A stretch of 64,000 nucleotides of DNA from Chloroflexota bacterium (GTDB lineage Bacteria; Chloroflexota; Dehalococcoidia; JACPEP01). Shown here in pieces: positions 19,531-26,613 of this stretch. The number at the start of each line of letters is the position of its first letter. The stretch's first letter is position 1. The notes under the pieces are model-generated. The model was not told where the DNA came from and did no database searches. It was given only the letters and a program-made list of their open reading frames with translations. The translations under genes and the position numbers were made by a program. The DNA lies in assembly GCA_016183425.1 (NCBI GenBank), contig JACPEP010000042.1:1-64000 (forward strand). Reading direction: 5' to 3'.

Positions 19531-20973
19531 GTGGTAACAGGATTGGTGGGGAGAGACCTCATCTCCATAAATGACTTTACCAATGAAGAGGTGGAATGCC
19601 TTTTCCATCTCGCCGATGAGATGCGTCTGGCTCTTAGGCAGGGGAAACAGCTTGAGCTTTGTCGGGGCAGGGATATGGCCACCTTGTTTTACGAGCCCAG
19701 TACGCGCACTCGGGGCTCCTTCGAAAGGGCAATGCACAAGCTGGGGGGGAACGTCGTCAGCTTCGCCGAGGCGAAGACAACCTCCTCTGCAGCCAAAGGC
19801 GAAACCATCGCCGATACGGTACGGGTGCTGGAACACTACGCCGACATCATTGTCATTAGACATCCTTGGGCCGGTGCGGCTCAGGTGGCTGCGGACTATG
19901 CCCGGGTGCCGGTTATAAACGCTGGCGATGGCAGCCATGAGCATCCCACCCAGACCTTGTGTGATCTCTACACCCTCAGGAAGGAGAAGGGGCGCATCAA
20001 AGGCCTAACTGTGGTTCTGTGGGGCGATCTCAAGCATGGACGAACGGTGCATTCCCTCGTCTATGCCCTGGTGAGGTTCGGCGCCCAGCCCCTATGTTGT
20101 ACCGAGCCGGACTTATATCCCCCGGAAGCCCTGGTAGAAAGACTGAGAACTGATTACGACCATGTTCTGAAGAAAATCGAGCCTCGAGATCTGAGCTCTC
20201 TCATCGGGAGGGGTGACACGGACGCCCTCTATATCGCTCCCTTTCGTCCTTTTCAGTTGCGTTTGCCCGACCTGGGGTTATCGGTCCCGATCGGTGATAC
20301 CACAGGATGGTCCAAGGCCAAGAAGGTGGATGCCGTATATGTGACTAGACTGCAAAGGGAGAGGATGAGGACGATGGACAACGGACAGGCAAAGTACCTC
20401 GCTCTGAACGACGGCTTTTGGGAAGAGATCAAGAGGAAGAAAAGAACTCTCATAATGCATCCCCTGCCGCGAGTGGATGAGCTTCCTTACCAGATCGACA
20501 CGTATCCCCGGAGCGTCTACTTTGAACAGGCCGCCAACGGCGTACCGATAAGGATGGCCCTTACGGCCCTTCTCTTGGGAGCCAGGGAGATGGAGGTGTC
20601 GAAGACAAGGAAGGGCACTTTACTTTACGAGAAGGCCGAAAACAGGTGCAAAGCGGCTTTTGGGGTCGAATGCAGCAATCAGAGCTGTGTATCGAGACAG
20701 GAGTCGGAGAGGCGATACATCGTGTCTGCGTTCAATATTCTAAAGCGAGAGCCATTGGTGGTGAGCTGCATATATTGCGATTCTGAAGCCTATCCTCAGT
20801 ACTTTGCCAGCTCGGAATGGCATCAAGGCACCTTGGAGAACAAAAGATACTATCCCGCCCATAGTTTCATGAAGGCACGGATCAGGGCCGAGAACCTGGT
20901 TCTATTCGGTTCGGAAGAGGAAGCCCAGAGGCGTGGGTTTCACCCTAGTAAGCATGTCGCCCAGGGGGCTTGA
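19531..20973 (+). CDS. pyrB: Aspartate carbamoyltransferase fused to PyrI-type zinc domain and an Ada-like tail
   Basis: A 480-aa protein, much longer than the usual ~310 aa. Residues 1-350 are the catalytic chain: STRTRGSFE, the SSAAKGET loop, HPTQTLCDLYT, HPLPRVDELP. Then CSNQSC...CIYC (about residues 382-415) matches the zinc domain of regulatory subunit PyrI (C-x4-C, C-x2-C). The last ~55 residues (YFASS..., RAENLVLFGSEEEAQRRGFHPSKHV) resemble the metal-binding module of Ada-type proteins, but its cysteines are replaced (PAHS, PSKH). It makes carbamoyl-aspartate in pyrimidine synthesis. The start is a GTG. The fusion may hold the trimers together without the nucleotide-binding PyrI domain. 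Confidence 0.9.
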   Translation: MVTGLVGRDLISINDFTNEEVECLFHLADEMRLALRQGKQLELCRGRDMATLFYEPSTRTRGSFERAMHKLGGNVVSFAEAKTTSSAAKGETIADTVRVLEHYADIIVIRHPWAGAAQVAADYARVPVINAGDGSHEHPTQTLCDLYTLRKEKGRIKGLTVVLWGDLKHGRTVHSLVYALVRFGAQPLCCTEPDLYPPEALVERLRTDYDHVLKKIEPRDLSSLIGRGDTDALYIAPFRPFQLRLPDLGLSVPIGDTTGWSKAKKVDAVYVTRLQRERMRTMDNGQAKYLALNDGFWEEIKRKKRTLIMHPLPRVDELPYQIDTYPRSVYFEQAANGVPIRMALTALLLGAREMEVSKTRKGTLLYEKAENRCKAAFGVECSNQSCVSRQESERRYIVSAFNILKREPLVVSCIYCDSEAYPQYFASSEWHQGTLENKRYYPAHSFMKARIRAENLVLFGSEEEAQRRGFHPSKHVAQGA

Positions 20974-21010
20974 ACCTCTCTCTGTGACCTTCAGCCTGGA
21001 GCACTTCTGT

Positions 21011-21074
21011 TATAATACTGAGGTTTTAGGAAGCGTTCCGTGTTGATAAGCGGTGAACTGGTAGCGGCTTTTTT
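21011..21074 (+). promoter_or_regulatory. carA promoter -10 box and leader ending in a T8 run
   Basis: A perfect TATAAT (21011-21016) lies 64 bp upstream of carA. The short leader has a small GGAA-GCG-TTCC hairpin, then a GC-rich imperfect dyad (AAGC...GCTT) directly followed by eight T. This could be a second attenuator. The pairing is weaker than in the pyrB leader. Confidence 0.35.
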
Positions 21075-22172
21075 TTGCCTATGGAGATAGATACGGCTCA
21101 AAAGGCAATCCTGGTGCTAGAGGATGGCTCCCTCTATCGGGGCTATGCCTTCGGCGGCCAAGGGATAGCTTATGGAGAGGTGGTCTTCAACACCAGCATG
21201 ACCGGCTACCAGGAGATGCTCACCGACCCCTCATATGCCGGGCAAATTCTGGTGCTCACCTATCCCCTCATTGGTAACTATGGCATAAACGCCGCCGACG
21301 TGGAATCGCGGCGTATCCAGGTCTCGGGTTTAGTGGTGAGGGAGGTTTGCTCCCAGCCCAGCCACTGGCAGAGCCAGAAGACCTTGGCAGACTACCTGGC
21401 TGCCCAGGGGGTGCCTGGCATCTGGGGCGTGGACACCCGTGCCCTTACCCGGCGCTTGCGAACTGCTGGGGTGATGATGGGCATGATAACCACGGAGTCG
21501 GAGGAAGACCTGGCCTGGAAGCGATTGCAAACTCTCCCCCGTTACGATGCCACCGATTTCGTGGCGGGGGTGACCACAGAAGGCCCTTACAAATGGGAAG
21601 GGCCGGAAACGACGGGACACCATATTCTGGTGGTGGATAGTGGGGTCAAATACAACATTATGCGTATTTTCCATGGCCTGGGGTGTCGGGTCACCGTTGT
21701 TCCCAGCACTATGGTGGCGGACGATATGTTGAAGCTCGAGCCTGAGGGCATCGTTCTTTCTCCTGGGCCGGGGGACCCGGCCCTCCTGGGCTACCTCTCG
21801 GACACGGTGAAGGAGCTCCTGGGGCGGGTTCCCATCATGGGCATCTGTCTGGGGCACCAAATGGTAGCTCGGGCCCTGGGGGCCAGTACCTTCAAGCTCA
21901 AGTTCGGCCACCGGGGGGCCAACCATCCGGTGCGAGACTTGGTAACGGGACGAGTTTACATAACAGCTCAAAACCACGGCTATGCCGTGGCCGCCGAGGG
22001 ACTTCCCTCCGGCCTGGAGGTGAGCCACCTTCACCTTAATGACGGCACGGTGGAAGGGCTGCGGCACCGGGAGCTACCTATCCTAACCATCCAGTACCAC
22101 TCCGAGGCCTCCCCTGGCCCCCAGGACAACGTCTACCTGTTTGATCGCTTTCTGGAGATGGTTCGGCAGTGA
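21075..22172 (+). CDS. carA: Carbamoyl-phosphate synthase small subunit
   Basis: The 365-aa glutaminase subunit supplies ammonia for carbamoyl phosphate. The N-terminal CarA domain has LEDGSLYRGYAFG and FNTSMTGYQEMLTDPSYAGQI. The C-terminal class I amidotransferase has the nucleophile in MGICLGHQ and catalytic histidine in QYHSEASPGP. The ATG at 21080 is just after a T-rich run; two close ATGs (21075 TTG-type and 21080 region) are possible starts. Contrary to the usual carAB order, no carB follows; a HicBA module comes next. The large subunit must be encoded elsewhere. Confidence 0.96.
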   Translation: MPMEIDTAQKAILVLEDGSLYRGYAFGGQGIAYGEVVFNTSMTGYQEMLTDPSYAGQILVLTYPLIGNYGINAADVESRRIQVSGLVVREVCSQPSHWQSQKTLADYLAAQGVPGIWGVDTRALTRRLRTAGVMMGMITTESEEDLAWKRLQTLPRYDATDFVAGVTTEGPYKWEGPETTGHHILVVDSGVKYNIMRIFHGLGCRVTVVPSTMVADDMLKLEPEGIVLSPGPGDPALLGYLSDTVKELLGRVPIMGICLGHQMVARALGASTFKLKFGHRGANHPVRDLVTGRVYITAQNHGYAVAAEGLPSGLEVSHLHLNDGTVEGLRHRELPILTIQYHSEASPGPQDNVYLFDRFLEMVRQ

Positions 22173-22222
22173 ACGTGCTAAAATAGGCTGAAGCGTCTGT
22201 ATGGATGGGAGGTTATACTGAC

Positions 22223-22468
22223 ATGGGAAATCAGGTCTATTCCTTCCCTGTTACAATAGGCAAACAAGAGGACGGCCTGTGGCGAGTGGAGTGTCCTAGT
22301 TTTCCCGGCTGCTTTGTAGACCATGCAAGCTTGGAAGAGGCATTGGCGGGCATCCAAGAGGGAATCAGGCTTTATATTGAGCTCTATAAAGAGCGTGGGA
22401 TGTCACTGCCGGAGCCCCTGGACATTACCGATACTAGGTTGGTGACTCTGGTGCCAGTAGCAGTATGA
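22223..22468 (+). CDS. hicB: HicB-family antitoxin
   Basis: An 81-aa partial RNase H-fold protein: VYSFPVTIGKQEDGLWRVECPSFPGCFVDHASLEEALAGIQEGI is the HicB pattern (P..PGC...G.T.EEA..NI.E.I). The ATG at 22223 has GGGAGG about 11 nt upstream. No C-terminal DNA-binding domain is present, so it may bind only HicA. Its end overlaps hicA by 4 bp, a typical toxin-antitoxin arrangement. Confidence 0.85.
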   Translation: MGNQVYSFPVTIGKQEDGLWRVECPSFPGCFVDHASLEEALAGIQEGIRLYIELYKERGMSLPEPLDITDTRLVTLVPVAV

Positions 22469-22671
22469 AGTATGCCGAGTTGAAGCGGCGGCTGACGCAA
22501 CTGGGCTGTCGCAAGGTTAAAGAAGGTGCCCGACACGAGATCTGGGAGAGGGTCTCCACGGGAGCCACTACTTTGTTGAGCCGCCATGATAGCCAAGAGT
22601 CGCCGCCAGGAACGCTGGCCAACATCCTCAAGCAGTTGGGCATAAGCCGAGATGAGTTTGGCCATGTTTAA
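22465..22671 (+). CDS. hicA: HicA-family mRNA interferase toxin
   Basis: A 68-aa dsRNA-binding-fold RNase. It begins MKYAELKRRLTQLGCRKVKEGARHEIW, with the predicted catalytic histidine in ARHEIW, and ends with PPGTLANILKQLGIS, the standard HicA tail. It is translationally coupled to hicB (ATGA overlap). Both sequences look intact, so the module is probably functional. Confidence 0.87.
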   Translation: MKYAELKRRLTQLGCRKVKEGARHEIWERVSTGATTLLSRHDSQESPPGTLANILKQLGISRDEFGHV

Positions 22672-22774
22672 GAGTCATGACCAGAACCCGCAAGTCTACT
22701 CGGCGGTGGTGGTGTGGGAGAGGCCCATCGGAGTGAATACCGCCACCTAATCTTCATGGACGAGTAACAACGGA

Positions 22775-23578
22775 ATGTCACATACATCGCAGCTTGTCTG
22801 GTCGAATGTATTGTGGTTGGCGCTCGGCTTGGTCTTGTTGGCTGTGTTTGCGTTTTTTGTCCGGTGGGTCAGGACTAGGGTGTATGAACAACACATTTTC
22901 GCAAGGTACTGGTGGCTGAAGAAGGCTACCTCGTGGATTGAGGACCATGTCGAGTATTTCTTCATTGGCTTCCTTGCGCTGGGAACGTTTGGAGTCATGG
23001 CGCTCGTCGTGTGGTTTCTGGGCACCCAGCGCGCTCTTGAAGCTATAGTATTCGCTATGGGAGCCCTGGCGTTTCTGTCGTTTCAACTTCCGCGGCTACT
23101 TCCGCCCAACATCTTCGTAACGCCGCTGATTTCGCTTGATGGAAAGACTTTCACTGAAGCTAATGCTGTGCCAAAGCTGGAGCTAAGCTGTGAGGAAAAG
23201 TACCTGTTGGGGTTCCAAGTGACCAACCTGGGCATAAACCCCTATTTGAAGTTAGGATGCTGGATCTCCTTTGACGATCACTTTACGCCTGAGATGAGCG
23301 AGGACGCTTACAGGGATGTCGATTTCGCAAAGAGGGCAAAGCTCCAGCGGGGCAACAAATGCGTTTATTTTGGGCCTGAAGAAAGCTATTATGCCATCGC
23401 ACCAGCGAATCACTGTGTCTTCACGGTGATAATGAAGACTTGCGCTTGCGACTCAAAGGTAGAAGGGAAAATAAAAGTTGAGGTAACCACTGAAACGCGC
23501 TGGAAATCGACAATAAAGCACATTGAATATATCTGTTACAGCCGACAAAGAAGTGAGTCGCAAGGAAAAGGTGCGTAG
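22775..23578 (+). CDS. Hypothetical membrane protein
   Basis: I do not recognise this 267-aa protein. It has three to four hydrophobic helices in the first ~115 residues (about 10-30, 62-84, 88-108), followed by a soluble domain of ~150 residues with several cysteines (LELSCEEKY, KCVYFG, NHCVF, TCACDS). The layout suggests a membrane anchor with a cytoplasmic or external sensor domain. Base composition is lower in GC than the flanking genes. It lies between HicBA and HEPN/MNT, in an accessory island. Confidence 0.6.
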   Translation: MSHTSQLVWSNVLWLALGLVLLAVFAFFVRWVRTRVYEQHIFARYWWLKKATSWIEDHVEYFFIGFLALGTFGVMALVVWFLGTQRALEAIVFAMGALAFLSFQLPRLLPPNIFVTPLISLDGKTFTEANAVPKLELSCEEKYLLGFQVTNLGINPYLKLGCWISFDDHFTPEMSEDAYRDVDFAKRAKLQRGNKCVYFGPEESYYAIAPANHCVFTVIMKTCACDSKVEGKIKVEVTTETRWKSTIKHIEYICYSRQRSESQGKGA

Positions 23579-23582
23579 GATC

Positions 23583-23924
23583 TCACTCTTTGGCCCGCCA
23601 CACCACCCTCCCAGTGCGGATGATCTCAGCCAAGAAGGAGCCTGGAGTAGGGTCTTTATACTCGCTGGAGGGGTAGCCCACGGAGGAAAGGCGAGGATGG
23701 CAGTGGACACTGAGTCGAGCCAAGATCTGTTGTCGGCGCCACAGGGGCAGCCCTTCAAAGTCGGGGGATACAATGGCAATGTCGAAGTCGCTCCATTCGT
23801 CGGGCTTTCCGCCAACATAGGAACCATATAGTATAACACACTCAACCCTAATCTCTCTGCTCAGAGATTGGATGAGTTCAACGACAGCCTTCTCTAGCTC
23901 AGATGGTGTTGCAACTGCGCGCAT
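23583..23924 (-). CDS. MNT-type minimal nucleotidyltransferase (antitoxin of a HEPN/MNT pair)
   Basis: A 113-aa Pol-beta-superfamily protein with the GS-x10-DxD motif: ILYGSYVGGKPDEWSDFDIAI. In HEPN/MNT modules this protein AMPylates and silences the HEPN RNase. It follows the HEPN gene with a 31-bp overlap on the same strand. Its own frame is intact while its partner is broken. Confidence 0.85.
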   Translation of the reverse strand: MRAVATPSELEKAVVELIQSLSREIRVECVILYGSYVGGKPDEWSDFDIAIVSPDFEGLPLWRRQQILARLSVHCHPRLSSVGYPSSEYKDPTPGSFLAEIIRTGRVVWRAKE

Positions 23925-24258
23925 AGCTCCACCGTTTTGTGGTTATACTCTTCAGCCACCTCTCTGGGATAGGTTTGTTCCCCAGCGTAGCGACTGGCCA
24001 CCGCCTGGTTGGATAAGTCCCTCAAAAAGGGGAGCCACTCCGGTATTGATAGTGCCAGTTCAGTAGCCAGATCCACCAGATTGTGCGTTCGGGGCGGAGT
24101 TTGGCCGATGCTCTCCACCCATATCGCTTTCAGTAGCTTTTCTACCCCTTGCTGACGGTGAAATACAGAGGGGGCTAAAAGCCCTCTTTCAGCAAAGTCT
24201 GCGCCGCGGCCAGATCCGTCTCTGCCATAGTGACCCAGCGTGCAGTTTCATCTTTCAC
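23894..24258 (-). pseudogene. HEPN-domain toxin gene with a one-base frameshift
   Basis: Reading the minus strand from GTG 24258 gives MKDETARWVTMAETDLAAAQTLLKEG, the normal HEPN N-terminus. It stops at once after a T4 run (plus-strand AAAA at 24177-24180). Shifting by one base restores LLAPSVFHRQQGVEKLLKA and then THNLVDLA through to the stop at 23894. One missing T explains the break. The catalytic R-x4-H motif of HEPN RNases is not obvious. It may be a true loss of toxin, a phase-variable homopolymer or a sequencing error. Confidence 0.75.
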
Positions 24259-24340
24259 AAGGCTATCATAACTAATAGCCACAAACCAGTCAATTTGCTA
24301 TTATAAATCAAGTCAAGATAGGAGAAGGAGGTGCTTTCCC

Positions 24341-25090
24341 ATGTCTCCTGAGCCTGCCGCCCACCAGCTCCAGCGCCTGAAAGACATCCTGGTGGAGGGG
24401 GCCGCCATCCTCTACGCCCGGGGCCTCAACGATGGTTTCGGCCACCTAAGCGCCCGGGTGCCCGGCACTGATAGTTTTCTGATTACTCCCAAGAGGCGCC
24501 TGGGGGACCTGAGGCCGTGGCAAATGGCCCATGTGGACTTTCTCGGCAACATTCTGGAGGTGGGGTGCGGCGAGGGGCCGCCCTTCGAGCGCATTCTCCA
24601 CGGCGCCATCTACAGCCTCCGCCCCGATGTGGGGGCCGTGGCCCGCACCCAGGCCCTCGCCTGTGAGGCCTTCGTCATCGCAGGTAGGTCCGTGCGGGTC
24701 GCCCACGACTTCGGGGCCACCGCCGGGGAGGAAACGGCTCTCTTCGACAACCCCCACCTCATCGATAACGAGGAGATAGCCCTGGCGTGCGCCCGCGCCC
24801 TGGGAAACCGACGGGCTGTCCTTATGCGCGGCAACGGCAACGCCGTGGTGGGCGGCGATGTGATGGAAGCGGTGGTGCGGGCGGTGTTCCTGGAGGCCTC
24901 AGCAAGGCTGCAAATGGCGGCGGGGCAATTGGGAGAAGTGGGCTATCTTACCCGGGAGGAGTTTTTGGCTCAAGAGGCAGAGCACTCCCTAATACCCCAC
25001 GTGGAGCGGGCATGGCAGGGCTGGCTGGGAGAGGCCAGAGATAGGGGCATCCTGCGGAACTGGTACGACCACCGCTCTTATCCTAGATAG
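24341..25090 (+). CDS. Class II aldolase/adducin-fold protein lacking zinc ligands
   Basis: A 249-aa protein with the fold of fuculose- and ribulose-phosphate aldolases: GLNDGFGHLSARVPG, SFLITPKRRLGDLRPWQM, LHGAIYSLRPDVGAV. However the metal motif HTH after AV is replaced by RTQ (VGAVARTQALACEA), and the third histidine in RGHG is Asn (MRGNGNAVVGG). The catalytic Glu (PFERILH) remains. A normal zinc-dependent aldol cleavage is thus unlikely; it may be a decarboxylase, isomerase or non-enzymatic variant. It precedes an MDR oxidoreductase by 9 bp, probably one operon. Confidence 0.85.
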   Translation: MSPEPAAHQLQRLKDILVEGAAILYARGLNDGFGHLSARVPGTDSFLITPKRRLGDLRPWQMAHVDFLGNILEVGCGEGPPFERILHGAIYSLRPDVGAVARTQALACEAFVIAGRSVRVAHDFGATAGEETALFDNPHLIDNEEIALACARALGNRRAVLMRGNGNAVVGGDVMEAVVRAVFLEASARLQMAAGQLGEVGYLTREEFLAQEAEHSLIPHVERAWQGWLGEARDRGILRNWYDHRSYPR

Positions 25091-25099
25091 GAGGCTTGT

Positions 25100-26134
25100 A
25101 TGAAGGCGGTGCGCATCCACGAGTTCGGCGGCGTGGACAAGCTGCGGTACGAAGAGGCTCCCGACCCGGAGCTCATTCTAGGGCACGTCCTTGTCCGGGT
25201 CCGCGCCTGCGCCATGAACCACCTGGATATATGGGTTCGCATGGGGTGGCGGGGTGGCGAGCTGCCGGCACCCCATATTCTGGGGAGCGACATCGCCGGC
25301 GAGGTGGTGGCGGTGGGGGTAGGAGTGGAGGGCATCCCGGTGGGGGCCAAGGTCATAATATCGCCGGGCCTATCCTGCGGGCGGTGCCTTCGTTGTCTCG
25401 CCGGAGATGACAATGAGTGCTCTTCCTATGTCATCATCGGCGGCCGTATCGGCTACAATGGCGGCTATGCCGAGCTGGTTCGTGTGCCGGCGGTGAATAT
25501 CATTTCGATGCCGGAGAACCTTACTTTTGAAGAGGCGGCGGCTATTCCCTTGGTCTTCCTTACCGCCTGGCACATGCTGGTGGGAAGGGCCCACATCCAG
25601 CCGGGGGAGGACGTCCTGGTTCAGGCGGCGGGAAGTGGCGTCGGTAGTGCCGCCATCCAGGTCGCCAAGCTATGGGGAGCGCGGGTCATCACCACCGCCA
25701 GCAGCGACGAAAAGCTGGAAAAAGCCCGTCGCCTGGGCGCTGACCACGGCATCAACTATACCACTGTAGATTTCGTGGAGGAGGTGAAGAAGCTGACGGG
25801 GGGCAAGGGGGTGGAGATGGTCGTGGACAGCGTCGGCGCCGAAACATTCGCCAAGAGCGTCGAGGCTCTGGCCCACGGTGGGCGCCTGGTCACCTGTGGC
25901 GCTACCGCCAACCCCTGGACTAAACTAGACCTGAGAAACCTCTATCTACGTCATGTCTCCCTTCTGGGCTCCCACATGGGGCGCAAAGACGAGCTCTTGC
26001 AAGCTCTCAAGTTCTTCCGCACCGGACAGCTTCGGCCCGTGGTGCACCAGGTGCTTCCTCTTTCCGAGGCAGCAATGGCACATCAGATAATGATGGATCG
26101 CAAGAACTTCGGCAAGATCGTGCTGAAACCATGA
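25100..26134 (+). CDS. MDR-superfamily zinc-type alcohol dehydrogenase/quinone oxidoreductase
   Basis: A 344-aa medium-chain oxidoreductase. N-terminal catalytic domain: MNHLDIWVRMG, the structural cysteine loop LSCGRCLRCLAGDDNEC, and GGYAELVRVP. C-terminal Rossmann domain: VLVQAAGSGVGSAAIQVAKLWGARVI, an NADP-type loop, and GGRLVTCGAT. The first catalytic cysteine of classic alcohol dehydrogenases is replaced by asparagine (AMNHLD), as in quinone-oxidoreductase-like members. It follows the aldolase-fold gene and is likely co-transcribed. Substrate unknown. Confidence 0.9.
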   Translation: MKAVRIHEFGGVDKLRYEEAPDPELILGHVLVRVRACAMNHLDIWVRMGWRGGELPAPHILGSDIAGEVVAVGVGVEGIPVGAKVIISPGLSCGRCLRCLAGDDNECSSYVIIGGRIGYNGGYAELVRVPAVNIISMPENLTFEEAAAIPLVFLTAWHMLVGRAHIQPGEDVLVQAAGSGVGSAAIQVAKLWGARVITTASSDEKLEKARRLGADHGINYTTVDFVEEVKKLTGGKGVEMVVDSVGAETFAKSVEALAHGGRLVTCGATANPWTKLDLRNLYLRHVSLLGSHMGRKDELLQALKFFRTGQLRPVVHQVLPLSEAAMAHQIMMDRKNFGKIVLKP

Positions 26135-26261
26135 GTATCCTCTCTTTGACCTTCACCAGGCGGGACAGACCGTTTTTCTGGTGACCTATAACGATGAATT
26201 GGCTCGCCGCGCCAAAAAGATGGTGACCATGCGAGATGGACAGATCGTGTCTGAGGAGTAA
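26130..26261 (+). pseudogene. Relic of an ABC transporter ATPase (LolD/MacB-like), C-terminal end
   Basis: An in-frame stretch with no start of its own reads LFDLHQAGQTVFLVTYNDELARR, then AKKMVTMRDGQIVSEE and a stop at 26261. This is the typical end of LolD/FtsE/MacB-type ATPases (G.T...VTHD.ELA..A.R...MRDG.I), including the switch region, with His replaced by Tyr. Walker A, Walker B and the signature are absent. It overlaps the end of the MDR gene and is a degraded leftover. Confidence 0.65.
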
Positions 26262-26306
26262 AATTGAAAGGATGGGGGTTTCCCCAATTTCTTCTTGGGG
26301 GTTACC

Positions 26307-26510
26307 ATGGAAGATGAGAAAGATATAAAGACGGTGCCGGTGGTGAACGTGGTCTGCCGGTGTGGCAACGTCTTGACGGAGGGGCTAGAGCCCCATTATC
26401 CAGACAAGCCTTTCGTCCTCGTTTGCCACCGCTGCTACCTCAATCACAAGTTTGAGTGGAGGGACCGGGAGCCGGTTATGACCTTACGCTACTATTTCCC
26501 CGACGACTAA
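26307..26510 (+). CDS. Small zinc-ribbon-like hypothetical protein
   Basis: A 67-aa protein, not recognised. It contains VCRCGN and VCHRCYLNH, two cysteine pairs ~24 residues apart, suggesting a zinc ribbon. The ATG at 26307 follows GGGGGTTACC. It has no signal peptide. A strong hairpin follows 47 bp downstream. Confidence 0.6.
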   Translation: MEDEKDIKTVPVVNVVCRCGNVLTEGLEPHYPDKPFVLVCHRCYLNHKFEWRDREPVMTLRYYFPDD

Positions 26511-26556
26511 CCTGCCCTATACTCTTTAGGGCCGTCCTTCTGTATTCTTCCTAGAA

Positions 26557-26595
26557 AGGTATCGGGGCGGCCCCTTAGGGGCCGCCCCGATACCT
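26557..26595. terminator. 18-bp perfect-stem hairpin, bidirectional terminator
   Basis: AGGTATCGGGGCGGCCCC (26557-26574) and its exact complement (26578-26595) flank a TTA loop. It lies between the convergent zinc-ribbon gene and the cytochrome gene (stop at 26614). No long U-tract follows, but the stem is very stable and well placed to separate the two transcripts. Confidence 0.7.
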
Positions 26596-26613
26596 CAATT
26601 AAATCTCTTGATG

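Noticed and set aside
22680-22770. Short frame between hicA and the membrane protein
   Set aside because: About 26 codons without ribosome site or recognisable motif.
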